Of a stretch of DNA of 49,987 nt, positions 8,505-15,878 are shown one piece after another. Source of the DNA: an uncultured Oscillospiraceae bacterium (lineage in GTDB: Bacteria > Bacillota > Clostridia > Oscillospirales > Oscillospiraceae); NCBI GenBank assembly GCA_944387615.1, contig CALXFP010000002.1, positions 1 through 49,987 on the forward strand. The letters are read 5' to 3'. Positions within the stretch are counted from its first letter, which is position 1; every line of letters starts with the position of its first letter. A model generated the notes under the pieces. It did no database searches. It saw only the letters and a program-made list of their open reading frames with translations, and had not been told where the DNA came from. A program made the position numbers and the translations under genes.

Positions 8505-9830
8505 TCAGATATTTTCTTTCACCACGGCAAGGGAGTGGATGCCATATCGGGCCAAAACCGCAAGGGCATCGCCGGAAATTCGCTCTCCGCTGACCACCAC
8601 CGGGACCGCCGGGGGGCAGGAGACCGTGGGAGCGGCGCAGATGCGCCCAAGGGCCTGGGACAGGGGAACTTCTTCCCAGGGGGAAAGCAGCGCCTGACGG
8701 ATGGACAGGACACGCTCCGGAGGGGACATGGAGGATACAGCCATGGGCTGAACCGGGCAGGGACACTGGGAAAGCCCCTGGGCTGCCCGGAGAAAGTCTT
8801 CTTCCCGATTTCCCGGAGAAGCCATCAGCACCAGATAGTCGGGGTCTGCATACTCCCACTCCACCCCCGCCTGCTTGACCCGCCGGGCCAGCTCCGTGCC
8901 GGGATACTCAGGAGAGGGAGAACAGATAACAATTTTCAGCGGCTCGCTCTCTGCCACCGTCCAGCCCTGACGGGAAAGCTGCTGCTTCAGCTCCGCGGCC
9001 CGGGCGGCGGTCAGGGCAAACTGCTGCCGGGCACTCTGGGATAAAAACCGGTTGCAAAGATCCAGCGACTGCAAAATCAGGTAAGAGGGACTGGTGGAGC
9101 CGAACAGCGCCAGGGCCTGCCGGGCCGCCAGATCTCCCCCAAAATCCCCGGCAAGGTGCAGATAGGCGCCGCCGGTGAGGACGGGGAGGGTCTTGTGGGC
9201 GGAGTCACAGCAAAGGTCGGCACCCAGATCCATGGGATGCTGGGGCGTGGGCAGAAAATGCAGGTAAGCGCCGTGGGCATTGTCCACCAGAAGCAGTACC
9301 CCATACCGGCGGCAAACTTCGGAAAGTTCGGCGATGGGCTGGATATGACCCAGATAGTCCGGGGAGGTCAGATACACCCCCGCAGGCAGCGGGTCCATTT
9401 GAGACAGAGCCTGCTCCAGCATCTGGGGCGTTACCTCACAGCGCAGCAGCTGATAGGGCTGGGGCCACAGCCACTGCACGGAAAAGTCCAGCAGCGCCGC
9501 AGCGTGGACAAAGGCTTTGTGGGCATTCCGGGCTGCCAGAATGGTTTTCCGGCCTGTAGCTTGGAGGGCCAGGTGGAGCATGGCCTTCAGGCACTGGGAA
9601 GAGCCGCCGGCGCAGTAGTAGGTGTGCCGCGTCCCGAACAGGGACGCGGCATTGCGTTCGCTCTGAGCAATAATTCCCTCAGCTTCGTACAGAGAATCCG
9701 CACCCTGGATTTCCGTAATGTCCAGATTTTCACAGCCCAAAGGGCCTGCACCCTTGTGACCGGGCATGTGAAACCGGGCAGGATTCCCGGCGGCGTAGCG
9801 GCTGACGAAATCGAAAATCGGTGTGTTCAT
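8505..9830 (-). CDS. Orn/Lys/Arg decarboxylase family PLP enzyme
   Basis: A 441-residue fold-type I PLP enzyme of the short Gram-positive Orn/Lys/Arg decarboxylase type. Visible marks are the N-terminal FHMPGHKG motif, TRHTYYCAGGSSQ for cofactor binding, LLVDNAHGAYL, and the Schiff-base lysine in CDSAHKTLPVLTGG (Lys213). The amino acid substrate is not decidable by eye. The ATG at 9830 overlaps the stop of the SCIFF maturase gene (ATGA at 9830-9827), so I prefer it to the in-frame ATG 39 bases upstream. It is the last gene of the SCIFF operon on this strand and ends at a shared hairpin terminator. Confidence 0.87.
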   Translation of the reverse strand: MNTPIFDFVSRYAAGNPARFHMPGHKGAGPLGCENLDITEIQGADSLYEAEGIIAQSERNAASLFGTRHTYYCAGGSSQCLKAMLHLALQATGRKTILAARNAHKAFVHAAALLDFSVQWLWPQPYQLLRCEVTPQMLEQALSQMDPLPAGVYLTSPDYLGHIQPIAELSEVCRRYGVLLLVDNAHGAYLHFLPTPQHPMDLGADLCCDSAHKTLPVLTGGAYLHLAGDFGGDLAARQALALFGSTSPSYLILQSLDLCNRFLSQSARQQFALTAARAAELKQQLSRQGWTVAESEPLKIVICSPSPEYPGTELARRVKQAGVEWEYADPDYLVLMASPGNREEDFLRAAQGLSQCPCPVQPMAVSSMSPPERVLSIRQALLSPWEEVPLSQALGRICAAPTVSCPPAVPVVVSGERISGDALAVLARYGIHSLAVVKENI

Positions 9831-11203
9831 CCCAGCTCTTTCTGGGCAATCTGGAGCATAATGGCGCACTCAATGCGCTTTTTGAACAGCTCACAGCCCT
9901 GGTGGTAAACACCGCTGATGCTGCCGGTGGCGTGGTAGGCGTTGGCAGCGCAGCCGCCGGAGCAGTACAGCCGTGCCCAGCAGTCCTGGCAATCCGGGCG
10001 GGAGTATGCGTTGCAGCTGCGGAACTCCTGACGGATGGCCTCGTTGGTGATGCCGTTCCAGATGTCGCCCAGCTTGTACTTCTCTTCGCCGACAAACTGA
10101 TGACAGGGATACAGATCGCCCCAGGGGGTCACAGCCACATATTCCGTGCCGCTTCCGCAGCCGGACAGACGCTTGTAAATGCACGGACCGCCGGTCAGAT
10201 CCAGCATATAGTGGTAGAAGGTGAAGGGACGGCCTTCCTTGCGCCGTTTCAGCATTTCCTCCGCCAGGATTTCATACTGCTCCTTCACCACCTGGATGTC
10301 TTCGTCAGTCAGGGCAGCCGGGTCGCCGGGGGCGCATACCACCGGCTCCATGCTCAGCCGGTCAAAGCCCAGATCCGCCATGTGCAGCACATCTTTGGTA
10401 AAGTCCGGATTGGCGTGGGTGAAGGTACCGCGCATGTAATATTCCTTGTCCCCACGACGCTTCACAAATTCCTGGAACTTGGGAACAATCCGGTCATAGC
10501 TTCCCTTGCCGGCATAGTCCACCCGCAGACGGTCGTGAATCTCCTTGCGGCCGTCCAGGCTCAGCACCACGTTGTGCATTTCCTTGTTGCAGAAATCGAT
10601 CACATCGTCATCCACCAGCATACCGTTGGTGGTGAGGGTAAAGCGGAAGTTCTTGTTGTAGATCTTCTCCTGCTCCCGGGCGTAGGCCACCAGCTGCTTG
10701 ACCACGTCCCAGTTCATCAGAGGCTCGCCACCAAAGAAGTCCACCTCCAGATTCCGGCGGCTGCCGGAATTGGCGATGAGAAAATCAAAGGCCTGCTTGC
10801 CCACCTCGTAGGACATCAGGGCCCGATCGCCATGGTATTTTCCCTGGCTGGCGAAGCAGTAAGAGCAGTTGAGGTTGCAGGTATGGGCCACATGCAGACA
10901 CATGGCTTTGATGACCTGGGGGCTGTTTTCCTTGTATGTGGCAAGCTGTTCAAAGGAATCCGGGCTGAAGAGCTTGCCCTGGGCTTCCAGAGCCTGAATG
11001 TCTTCCAGGCAGGCCCGGATTTCTGCTTCGTTGACCCCTTCCAGGTGACCATACCGGGTAAGCGTCTGGGCAATGAGGGCATCGGTGGGGGTGGTTTTGT
11101 ATCCGGCAATCAGGTCGTATGCCACCTCATCCACCACATGGATGGAGCCGGAGCAGGAATCCAAAACAATGTTATATCCATTAAGCTTGTACTGATGTAT
11201 CAT
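9827..11203 (-). CDS. scfB: SCIFF peptide maturase, radical SAM/SPASM protein
   Basis: A 458-residue radical SAM enzyme of the family that installs Cys-Thr thioether cross-links in SCIFF peptides. The cluster motif CNLNCSYC (Cys109, Cys113, Cys116) binds the 4Fe-4S/SAM centre. The C-terminal SPASM region, with CGSGTEYV, LYPCHQF and CQDCWARLYCSGGC, holds auxiliary clusters. The N-terminal RRE-like segment beginning MIHQYKLNGYNIVLDS is typical of this maturase. AGGAGG lies five bases before the ATG. It sits 59 bases downstream of the precursor gene, the standard pairing in Clostridia. Confidence 0.94.
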   Translation of the reverse strand: MIHQYKLNGYNIVLDSCSGSIHVVDEVAYDLIAGYKTTPTDALIAQTLTRYGHLEGVNEAEIRACLEDIQALEAQGKLFSPDSFEQLATYKENSPQVIKAMCLHVAHTCNLNCSYCFASQGKYHGDRALMSYEVGKQAFDFLIANSGSRRNLEVDFFGGEPLMNWDVVKQLVAYAREQEKIYNKNFRFTLTTNGMLVDDDVIDFCNKEMHNVVLSLDGRKEIHDRLRVDYAGKGSYDRIVPKFQEFVKRRGDKEYYMRGTFTHANPDFTKDVLHMADLGFDRLSMEPVVCAPGDPAALTDEDIQVVKEQYEILAEEMLKRRKEGRPFTFYHYMLDLTGGPCIYKRLSGCGSGTEYVAVTPWGDLYPCHQFVGEEKYKLGDIWNGITNEAIRQEFRSCNAYSRPDCQDCWARLYCSGGCAANAYHATGSISGVYHQGCELFKKRIECAIMLQIAQKELG

Positions 11204-11225
11204 GCGTTCCTCCTGTTATGCGCAT

Positions 11226-11253
11226 ACAAAAAGCCGCCCGACTGCGGCGGCTT
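11226..11253 (-). terminator. Intercistronic terminator/attenuator between SCIFF peptide and maturase genes
   Basis: Read on the minus strand, AAGCCGCC, a seven-base loop and GGCGGCTT are followed by TTTGT. Placed between precursor and enzyme, it would let more precursor mRNA than maturase mRNA accumulate. Confidence 0.7.
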
Positions 11254-11262
11254 TCTGTGTAT

Positions 11263-11412
11263 TTACTTCTTTGCGTCCTTCTCGCACTGCTGGTTGACAA
11301 CACCGCAGGAAGTCTTGCAGGCGGACTGGCAGGAAGTCTGGCACTCACCGCAGCCGCCGGTCTTGGCGCTCTGGCACAGGTTGCGGGTCTCGATCGTCTT
11401 GATTCTTTCCAT
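11263..11412 (-). CDS. scfA: SCIFF ribosomally synthesised precursor peptide
   Basis: A 49-residue precursor of the Six-Cysteines-in-Forty-Five family. It begins MERIKTIETRNLC, and its core has the recognisable run CGECQTSCQSACKTSC, then NQQC near the end. Cysteines are at 13, 21, 24, 28, 32, 36 and 43, giving seven rather than the six of the family name; Cys13 is the extra one. Threonines between cysteines are the expected thioether partners. GGAGATG precedes the ATG. The peptide's biological role is unknown in the family. Confidence 0.93.
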   Translation of the reverse strand: MERIKTIETRNLCQSAKTGGCGECQTSCQSACKTSCGVVNQQCEKDAKK

Positions 11413-11483
11413 GAGAACATCTCCATTTTTCAAGATAGCATGCCCTCCGATACACAGTAACAGAAAGCAAATAATTCATAAAA

Positions 11484-11512
11484 AGAGTATCATATTGCAG
11501 CCGTTTTGTCAA
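11484..11512 (-). promoter_or_regulatory. Promoter for the SCIFF operon
   Basis: On the minus strand, a perfect TTGACA (11512-11507), 17 bases, then TACTCT (11489-11484), about 70 bases before the SCIFF start. The -10 is weak but the -35 and spacing are good. Confidence 0.6.
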
Positions 11513-11704
11513 TCCGATTCCGGAATCGGGAAACACCCCGGCGGAAAATTTGGCAGGGCGCCGGAAAATCCAAAAGGGTGAGGCGGTTGGTTCCCGGTCA
11601 AAATTTAACGGAAAAGAGGTGGGATTTTTGGCAAGATTTCCACTATTTCTTTTGGAGATTTCCTGATAGAATATGGGAAAAAGTATATAAAGGGGGACCC
11701 AGGC

Positions 11705-12280
11705 GTGCAGGGAAAAGCAAACACACATACTTTGGCGCAGCTGTTTTTCAGTATGCTCTACATCAGCGCATTTACCTTTGGCGGGGGCTTTGTCATCATT
11801 ACGTTTATGAAACGGAAATTTGTGGACGGCCTGCATTGGATTGACGATCAGGAGATGCTGGATCTGGCAGCTCTGGCCCAATCTTCTCCCGGCGCCATTG
11901 CCGTCAATGCCGCCATTTTGGTCGGCTGGCGGGTAGGAGGCTTCCTGGGAATGGTTGTGTCGGTAATCGGCACCATCTTGCCGCCGCTGACCATTCTGTC
12001 GGTGATCTCGTTCTTCTACGCGGCCTTTGCCACCAACCCCTATGTGGCTCTGGTGCTCAAGGGCATGCAGTCCGGCGTGGCGGCGGTGATTCTGGATGTG
12101 GTGTGCAACCTGGGAATGGGCGTGGTAAAGACCAAGTCTGCGGTACACATGGTGGTCATGGCAGTGGCTTTCTGCGCAACTTTCTTCTTTGGGGTGAATG
12201 TGGTATACATCATTCTGGCGGCGGGAGTGCTGGGCGTGATCTTGGCGCTGACCCAGCATAAGAAGGGAGAGGCAGCATGA
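11705..12280 (+). CDS. Chromate transporter (CHR) family, first half-protein
   Basis: A 191-residue membrane protein of the short-chain CHR family, which works as a pair of homologous half-proteins in opposite membrane orientation. It carries FGGGFVIITFM near the N-terminus and LAQSSPGAIAVNAAILVGWRVGG, the family signature, then several hydrophobic helices. The GTG start has AGGGGG about nine bases upstream. It overlaps the second half by four bases. The transported ion need not be chromate; many family members have unknown substrates. Confidence 0.88.
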   Translation: MQGKANTHTLAQLFFSMLYISAFTFGGGFVIITFMKRKFVDGLHWIDDQEMLDLAALAQSSPGAIAVNAAILVGWRVGGFLGMVVSVIGTILPPLTILSVISFFYAAFATNPYVALVLKGMQSGVAAVILDVVCNLGMGVVKTKSAVHMVVMAVAFCATFFFGVNVVYIILAAGVLGVILALTQHKKGEAA

Positions 12281-12834
12281 TTTACTTACAGCTTTTCTGG
12301 AGTTTTTTGCAGATCGGCCTGTTTTCCATTGGCGGCGGCTATGCAGCCATGCCCCTGATTCAGGCCCAGGTGGTGCACAGCCACGCCTGGCTGAATATGA
12401 GCGAGTTTACCGACCTGATTACCATTGCGGAGATGACCCCTGGCCCCATTGCGGTGAACTCTGCCACCTTCGTAGGCATCCGGATTGCCGGGATTCCCGG
12501 CGCTTTGATTGCCACCTTCGGCTGTATTTTGCCGTCGCTGTTTATCGTGTCTCTGCTGACCTTTATCTACTACCGGTATAAGAAATTGTCGGTGCTGCAG
12601 AGCGTGCTGGCAAGCCTGCGGCCTGCGGTGGTTGCGCTGATTGCTTCGGCGGGCATTTCCATTTTGCTGCAGGTGGCGCTGGGCGGACAGGAACTGACCA
12701 TGGCCAATTTAAATCTCATTGGATTGGCATTGTTTGCAGTGGCCTTTGTACTGCTGCGAAAATTCAAGTGGAATCCCATTCTGGTCATGTGCCTGTGCGG
12801 CGCGGGGAATCTGCTGCTGGGACTTTTGCTGTAA
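12277..12834 (+). CDS. Chromate transporter (CHR) family, second half-protein
   Basis: The 185-residue partner of the preceding CHR half-protein, joined by an ATGA overlap. The corresponding motifs are FSIGGGYAAMPL and EMTPGPIAVNSATFVGIRIAG, with hydrophobic segments through the rest of the protein. The two halves are expected to assemble into one antiporter. A strong hairpin terminator follows 13 bases after the stop. Confidence 0.88.
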   Translation: MIYLQLFWSFLQIGLFSIGGGYAAMPLIQAQVVHSHAWLNMSEFTDLITIAEMTPGPIAVNSATFVGIRIAGIPGALIATFGCILPSLFIVSLLTFIYYRYKKLSVLQSVLASLRPAVVALIASAGISILLQVALGGQELTMANLNLIGLALFAVAFVLLRKFKWNPILVMCLCGAGNLLLGLLL

Positions 12835-12846
12835 ATGAATATGAAG

Positions 12847-12884
12847 ACACAGAGTCAGTCATGGTGCTGACTCTGTGTTTTTTC
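12847..12884 (+). terminator. Terminator of the chromate transporter operon
   Basis: Perfect 12-bp stem ACACAGAGTCAG (12847-12858) with CTGACTCTGTGT (12867-12878), eight-base loop, then six T's. Confidence 0.88.
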
Positions 12885-12942
12885 TGTGACAAAAGGGAAA
12901 GCAAAGGAAAGAGATACACTTGGGAGTTTTCAAAGGCGAATC

Positions 12943-12971
12943 GCATAAATCCCCAATTCTTGCAAACAATA
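12943..12971 (+). promoter_or_regulatory. Candidate forespore (sigma-G/F-like) promoter of spoVT
   Basis: GCATA at 12943-12947, a 17-base spacer, then AACAATA at 12965-12971, which matches five of seven positions of the sigma-G -10 consensus CATWHTA. Bacillus spoVT is transcribed by sigma-G, which makes the match more credible, but it is only a by-eye fit. The start codon lies 35 bases downstream with AAGGAG between. Confidence 0.4.
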
Positions 12972-13005
12972 GCAGTGCAAACGCAAAGCAAGGAGAGAGT
13001 AGATT

Positions 13006-13185
13006 ATGAAAGCAACAGGAATCGTTCGCCGGGTGGACGACCTCGGCAGAATTGTAATCCCCAAAGAAATCCGCCGCACACTGCGTATCCGCGAGGGCGA
13101 CCCGTCACAGATGACATTGGAGCCGTGGGAAATGTTTTGCGCTGCACTGTTGGATCTGGCTAAACGGAAAGGCTGGAATTCGTAG
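13006..13185 (+). pseudogene. spoVT: spoVT 5' fragment, interrupted by the mobile element
   Basis: A 59-codon frame. Residues 1-33 (MKATGIVRRVDDLGRIVIPK and on to REGDP) are the AbrB-like swapped-hairpin DNA-binding start of SpoVT, the late forespore regulator of sporulation and germination genes. After Pro33 the sequence departs abruptly to 26 unrelated residues (SQMTLEPWEMFCAALLDL and on to a TAG). These are element DNA: they would be the native C-terminus of the recombinase in the circular form. The missing 147 residues of SpoVT are at 43160-43603. Even the AbrB domain is cut within itself, so the fragment is unlikely to work. AAGGAG precedes the ATG by 10 bases. Confidence 0.93.
13080..13119 (+). 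other. attL: left junction of the integrated element
   Basis: The left arm (13080-13098) is spoVT coding sequence and the right arm (13101-13119) is element sequence. The probable crossover dinucleotide GA is at 13099-13100, inside GACCCG, which recurs at the right junction. Half-sites read toward the crossover are ATCCGCGAGGGC (host) and, on the opposite strand, ATCTGTGACGGG (element). Confidence 0.85.
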
Positions 13186-13293
13186 TGAATGACAAAATGT
13201 GCAACCGCTTATCTTGTCAAAGAGCATCGGATATTTTCTAAGTGAGGTATGCATTCAGGTGCAGCAGGTGTACTTTCAAAATAGATACCTGAA

Positions 13294-14061
13294 TTACTCA
13301 AAATTAACCGCAACTCGCTCCGGAAAATAAGCGATGGTTTCCTGCAGCATGACAATCTCGGCAGTTTCATTCAGCATCGGCTTGATGTCCGGGAAGCGGA
13401 ATTCTACGCTTTCACCCACGGGAACAACTTGCCCCGGCTCCAAATACGCTCTTACATCCGAGTCCCTTCCGTCGAGGAAGATGGTACATCTGATCCAGTC
13501 TGTTTCTTTCCAAGGATTGCTGCCGACGTTGCGCATGGTGACCACAAGGGTGTCACCGTCCATTTGTTGCGCAACGACCTCACTATGCAAGTCTTGTTGG
13601 GGTTCAATAGATGCGTCTGTTGCTGGTGTGGTGGCTTGCGCAAAGATTACGGGAACTTTTTCCGGAAAGTATGCAACGTTTTCCTGCAGCATGACAATCT
13701 CCGCAGTTTCATTCAGCATCGGCTTGATCTCTGGGAAGCGGAATTCCACACTTTCACCCACGGGAACAACTTGCCCCGGCTCCAAATACGCTCTTACATC
13801 CGAGTCCTTTCCGTCGATGAAGATGGTACATCTGATCCAGTCTGTCTCTTTCCAGGGATTGCTGCCGACGTTGCGCATGGTGACCACTAAGGTGCCGCCA
13901 TCCATATGTTGGTCAACGACCTCACTGTGCAATCCGCTTTGCGCAGTGACGGCTCCGGCTTCATTGGGAGATGGAGTAACTAGACTATGAACGAAATAGA
14001 TCAACGGGAATACGATAAATAGTATGATTAAAAGTAAATTTTCTTTTCCAATTTTTTTCAT
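13294..14061 (-). CDS. Membrane-anchored protein with two tandem Ig-like (CARDB/NBR1-like) domains
   Basis: A 255-residue protein: one N-terminal membrane segment (about residues 8-25), a short linker, then two near-identical domains of about 95 residues at a 114-residue period. Each runs from LHSEVV through MDGDTLVVTMRNVGSNPWKE to MLNETAEIVMLQE. The pattern resembles extracellular beta-sandwich modules of the CARDB / NBR1-Ig type, for which no enzyme activity is expected. I chose the second ATG (14061), with CAGG upstream, over the first (14076), because the protein then starts MKKIGKEN like its neighbours. It is the last gene of the large minus-strand polysaccharide operon. Homologous domains occur in the next gene upstream and in the protein at 17350-18180. 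Confidence 0.7.
   Translation of the reverse strand: MKKIGKENLLLIILFIVFPLIYFVHSLVTPSPNEAGAVTAQSGLHSEVVDQHMDGGTLVVTMRNVGSNPWKETDWIRCTIFIDGKDSDVRAYLEPGQVVPVGESVEFRFPEIKPMLNETAEIVMLQENVAYFPEKVPVIFAQATTPATDASIEPQQDLHSEVVAQQMDGDTLVVTMRNVGSNPWKETDWIRCTIFLDGRDSDVRAYLEPGQVVPVGESVEFRFPDIKPMLNETAEIVMLQETIAYFPERVAVNFE
13338..13932. repeat. In-frame tandem duplication of an Ig-like domain
   Basis: Two long, nearly identical segments, about 13338-13590 and 13680-13932, are offset by 342 bases (114 codons). The high nucleotide identity suggests a recent duplication, and copy number could change by recombination. Confidence 0.85.
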
Positions 14062-14124
14062 GATATACCTGTCCATTCGTGTTTGTTATCAGAATATGTG
14101 TTAATTGTCCGTTTCCCAAAGAGC

Positions 14125-15870
14125 TTAGTTGGGCAATTCCACAGGTGTCCTTTCCGGGAAGTAGACGATACTTTCCTGGAGCATCATAATCTCACTTCCG
14201 TAAGACAGCTGAGGCTTCACATCCTCAAATCGGAATTCAAAACTTTCACCGGGAGGTACTTGTGTACCGTAAGGGATGGTCGCCCGCAGGCCGGTATCCT
14301 TTCCGTCCACAGACAGACCGCATTTTACCTGATATTCGGGTTTCCATATTACAGAACTGGTATTTTTTACAGTTACAAACAGATCACTGTTTTCAAAACG
14401 CTGGGACACCACTTCTGAGCTGTACTCATCAAGAGGGGCTAGAATTATTGTGTTATTGCCGAAAGTGAATTGACCGTTATTTTGCATCTGAACCGAGATT
14501 AAATTCGTTAGAAGGCTTTGATCCAAAGATTCAAATGTGAATGTGTATATTTCACCAGGAACAACAGGATTATTCGAGGACAGGAAAGAGGATTCGATGG
14601 TATTGAGGCCGGAAACCGTTGCTTGCAGATAAATATTACCAGTCCAAGGCATGGTGCCGTCATTTAATACGGTTACATGTAAATTAAATTTTTCTCCGGG
14701 CAACGACTCTATCTCGAACGACTGAACACTTGCCCCGTACCCTCCGATTCCGTTAAGCAAATTATTGGATGCAAACAGGATTACTGCATCATAATCGCTG
14801 TTTAATGCCTGGTTCAGATAATCAATCCCATCGAAATAACGCGGATCCAACACCGTCACACTACGACACATCAAAGATAGGTAAGCAACTGTTCGCATAC
14901 TCATGGAGCATCCGATGACCAAAACATCATTGCTGTGGACCAAATCATTGGTAATGCGGTAATAGGGAGACGGCCATTGGAGATAATCTGTAATCCGGTA
15001 GGTTCTGACAGATTGATTTTCCCAATCTCTGAAACCATTTATGCATACCTGTTCAAATGAGCCGTCCTTTTGCAGTTCAGAAGAAGGATTGACTAAATGC
15101 ATACTTGTTTGGAATTTCGGGAGATAATATTCGAAGGTATCTGTTCCGGCATAAATCTGTCCAACCGATGCCACTAGATTACCAATGAAAGGATATTTGT
15201 CAATTGTATAGTTGTTGATGTCAAGAACGGTTTTTTTGTTTTCAAAAGATAGCCCGCATTCCAGCTCTAATTTTTCAATAACATTTTGCAAAATTAAAAA
15301 CTCTGCATTTGTTGTGTAGTGAATATCGGTTTTCAAAAAAATATCTGTGCTTAAATATCCGGCATTACTGAAAACTTGTGTATAATCCAAGTATTGAGCC
15401 CCTACTTCGGCTGCCGCAGTTTTCAGCGGTTCAATATAGGCTGTGGAGACCGAGTCAAAGAATTTGCTAAGGGAATCGCCGTATGTACCCCGTTCTGCAA
15501 TTTGACATACTAAAAATGGAATCCCTCGATTCTTTAGCTGCTGCCCAAGATCTTTTGTACTTTCTTCCAGCAAATACGCTGACTGTTCTCCTTTTAGCAG
15601 ATGCATAACTCCGTCAGAATCCTTATAAAACTGACCATCTCCAATTAGACCTCTGTTAAGTAATTTGAGTGTTGCACCAGCAAATTCGACAAATGTATTT
15701 TTACCATACAGTTTCTCTTTTAGCAGGCCTTCTGATGCAGTTACTTGCATTATGGACGATTGTGTTTCCAGGAAAACAGGTATGGCATCATAGAGGGTTC
15801 TTGCACCAATCACAAAAATAATGAGCAAAAATGGCACACATATTAGCAGTTGTTTCAATCTTTTTTTCAT
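14125..15870 (-). CDS. AlgX/AlgJ-like SGNH-type acyltransferase with C-terminal Ig-like domains
   Basis: A 581-residue protein with an N-terminal membrane anchor (about residues 7-26). The next 350 residues resemble the AlgX/AlgJ (DHHW) family that transfers acetyl groups to exported polysaccharide: FYKDSDGVMHLLKG, the DIHYTTNAEF segment where the family has an Asp-x-His motif, and VLVIGCSMSMRTVAYL, which sits where the family's catalytic-serine block lies. Two Ig-like domains follow (about 405-490 and 490-580), the last clearly related to those of the neighbouring gene. The ATG at 15870 has GAGGTG upstream; that site overlaps the stop of the MBOAT gene. Acting with that MBOAT protein as an O-acylation machine is inferred from family pairing. 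Confidence 0.75.
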   Translation of the reverse strand: MKKRLKQLLICVPFLLIIFVIGARTLYDAIPVFLETQSSIMQVTASEGLLKEKLYGKNTFVEFAGATLKLLNRGLIGDGQFYKDSDGVMHLLKGEQSAYLLEESTKDLGQQLKNRGIPFLVCQIAERGTYGDSLSKFFDSVSTAYIEPLKTAAAEVGAQYLDYTQVFSNAGYLSTDIFLKTDIHYTTNAEFLILQNVIEKLELECGLSFENKKTVLDINNYTIDKYPFIGNLVASVGQIYAGTDTFEYYLPKFQTSMHLVNPSSELQKDGSFEQVCINGFRDWENQSVRTYRITDYLQWPSPYYRITNDLVHSNDVLVIGCSMSMRTVAYLSLMCRSVTVLDPRYFDGIDYLNQALNSDYDAVILFASNNLLNGIGGYGASVQSFEIESLPGEKFNLHVTVLNDGTMPWTGNIYLQATVSGLNTIESSFLSSNNPVVPGEIYTFTFESLDQSLLTNLISVQMQNNGQFTFGNNTIILAPLDEYSSEVVSQRFENSDLFVTVKNTSSVIWKPEYQVKCGLSVDGKDTGLRATIPYGTQVPPGESFEFRFEDVKPQLSYGSEIMMLQESIVYFPERTPVELPN

Positions 15871-15878
15871 TGTGCACC

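Noticed and set aside
11641..11690. Sigma-A promoter for the chromate transporter genes
   Set aside because: TAGAAT at 11667-11672 is a fair -10, but no acceptable -35 lies 16-18 bases upstream, so it was not listed.
13006..13185. A stand-alone 59-residue AbrB-like regulator
   Set aside because: Identity to SpoVT ends in the middle of the AbrB fold, precisely at the sequence shared with the right junction, so it is a split gene rather than a small regulator.
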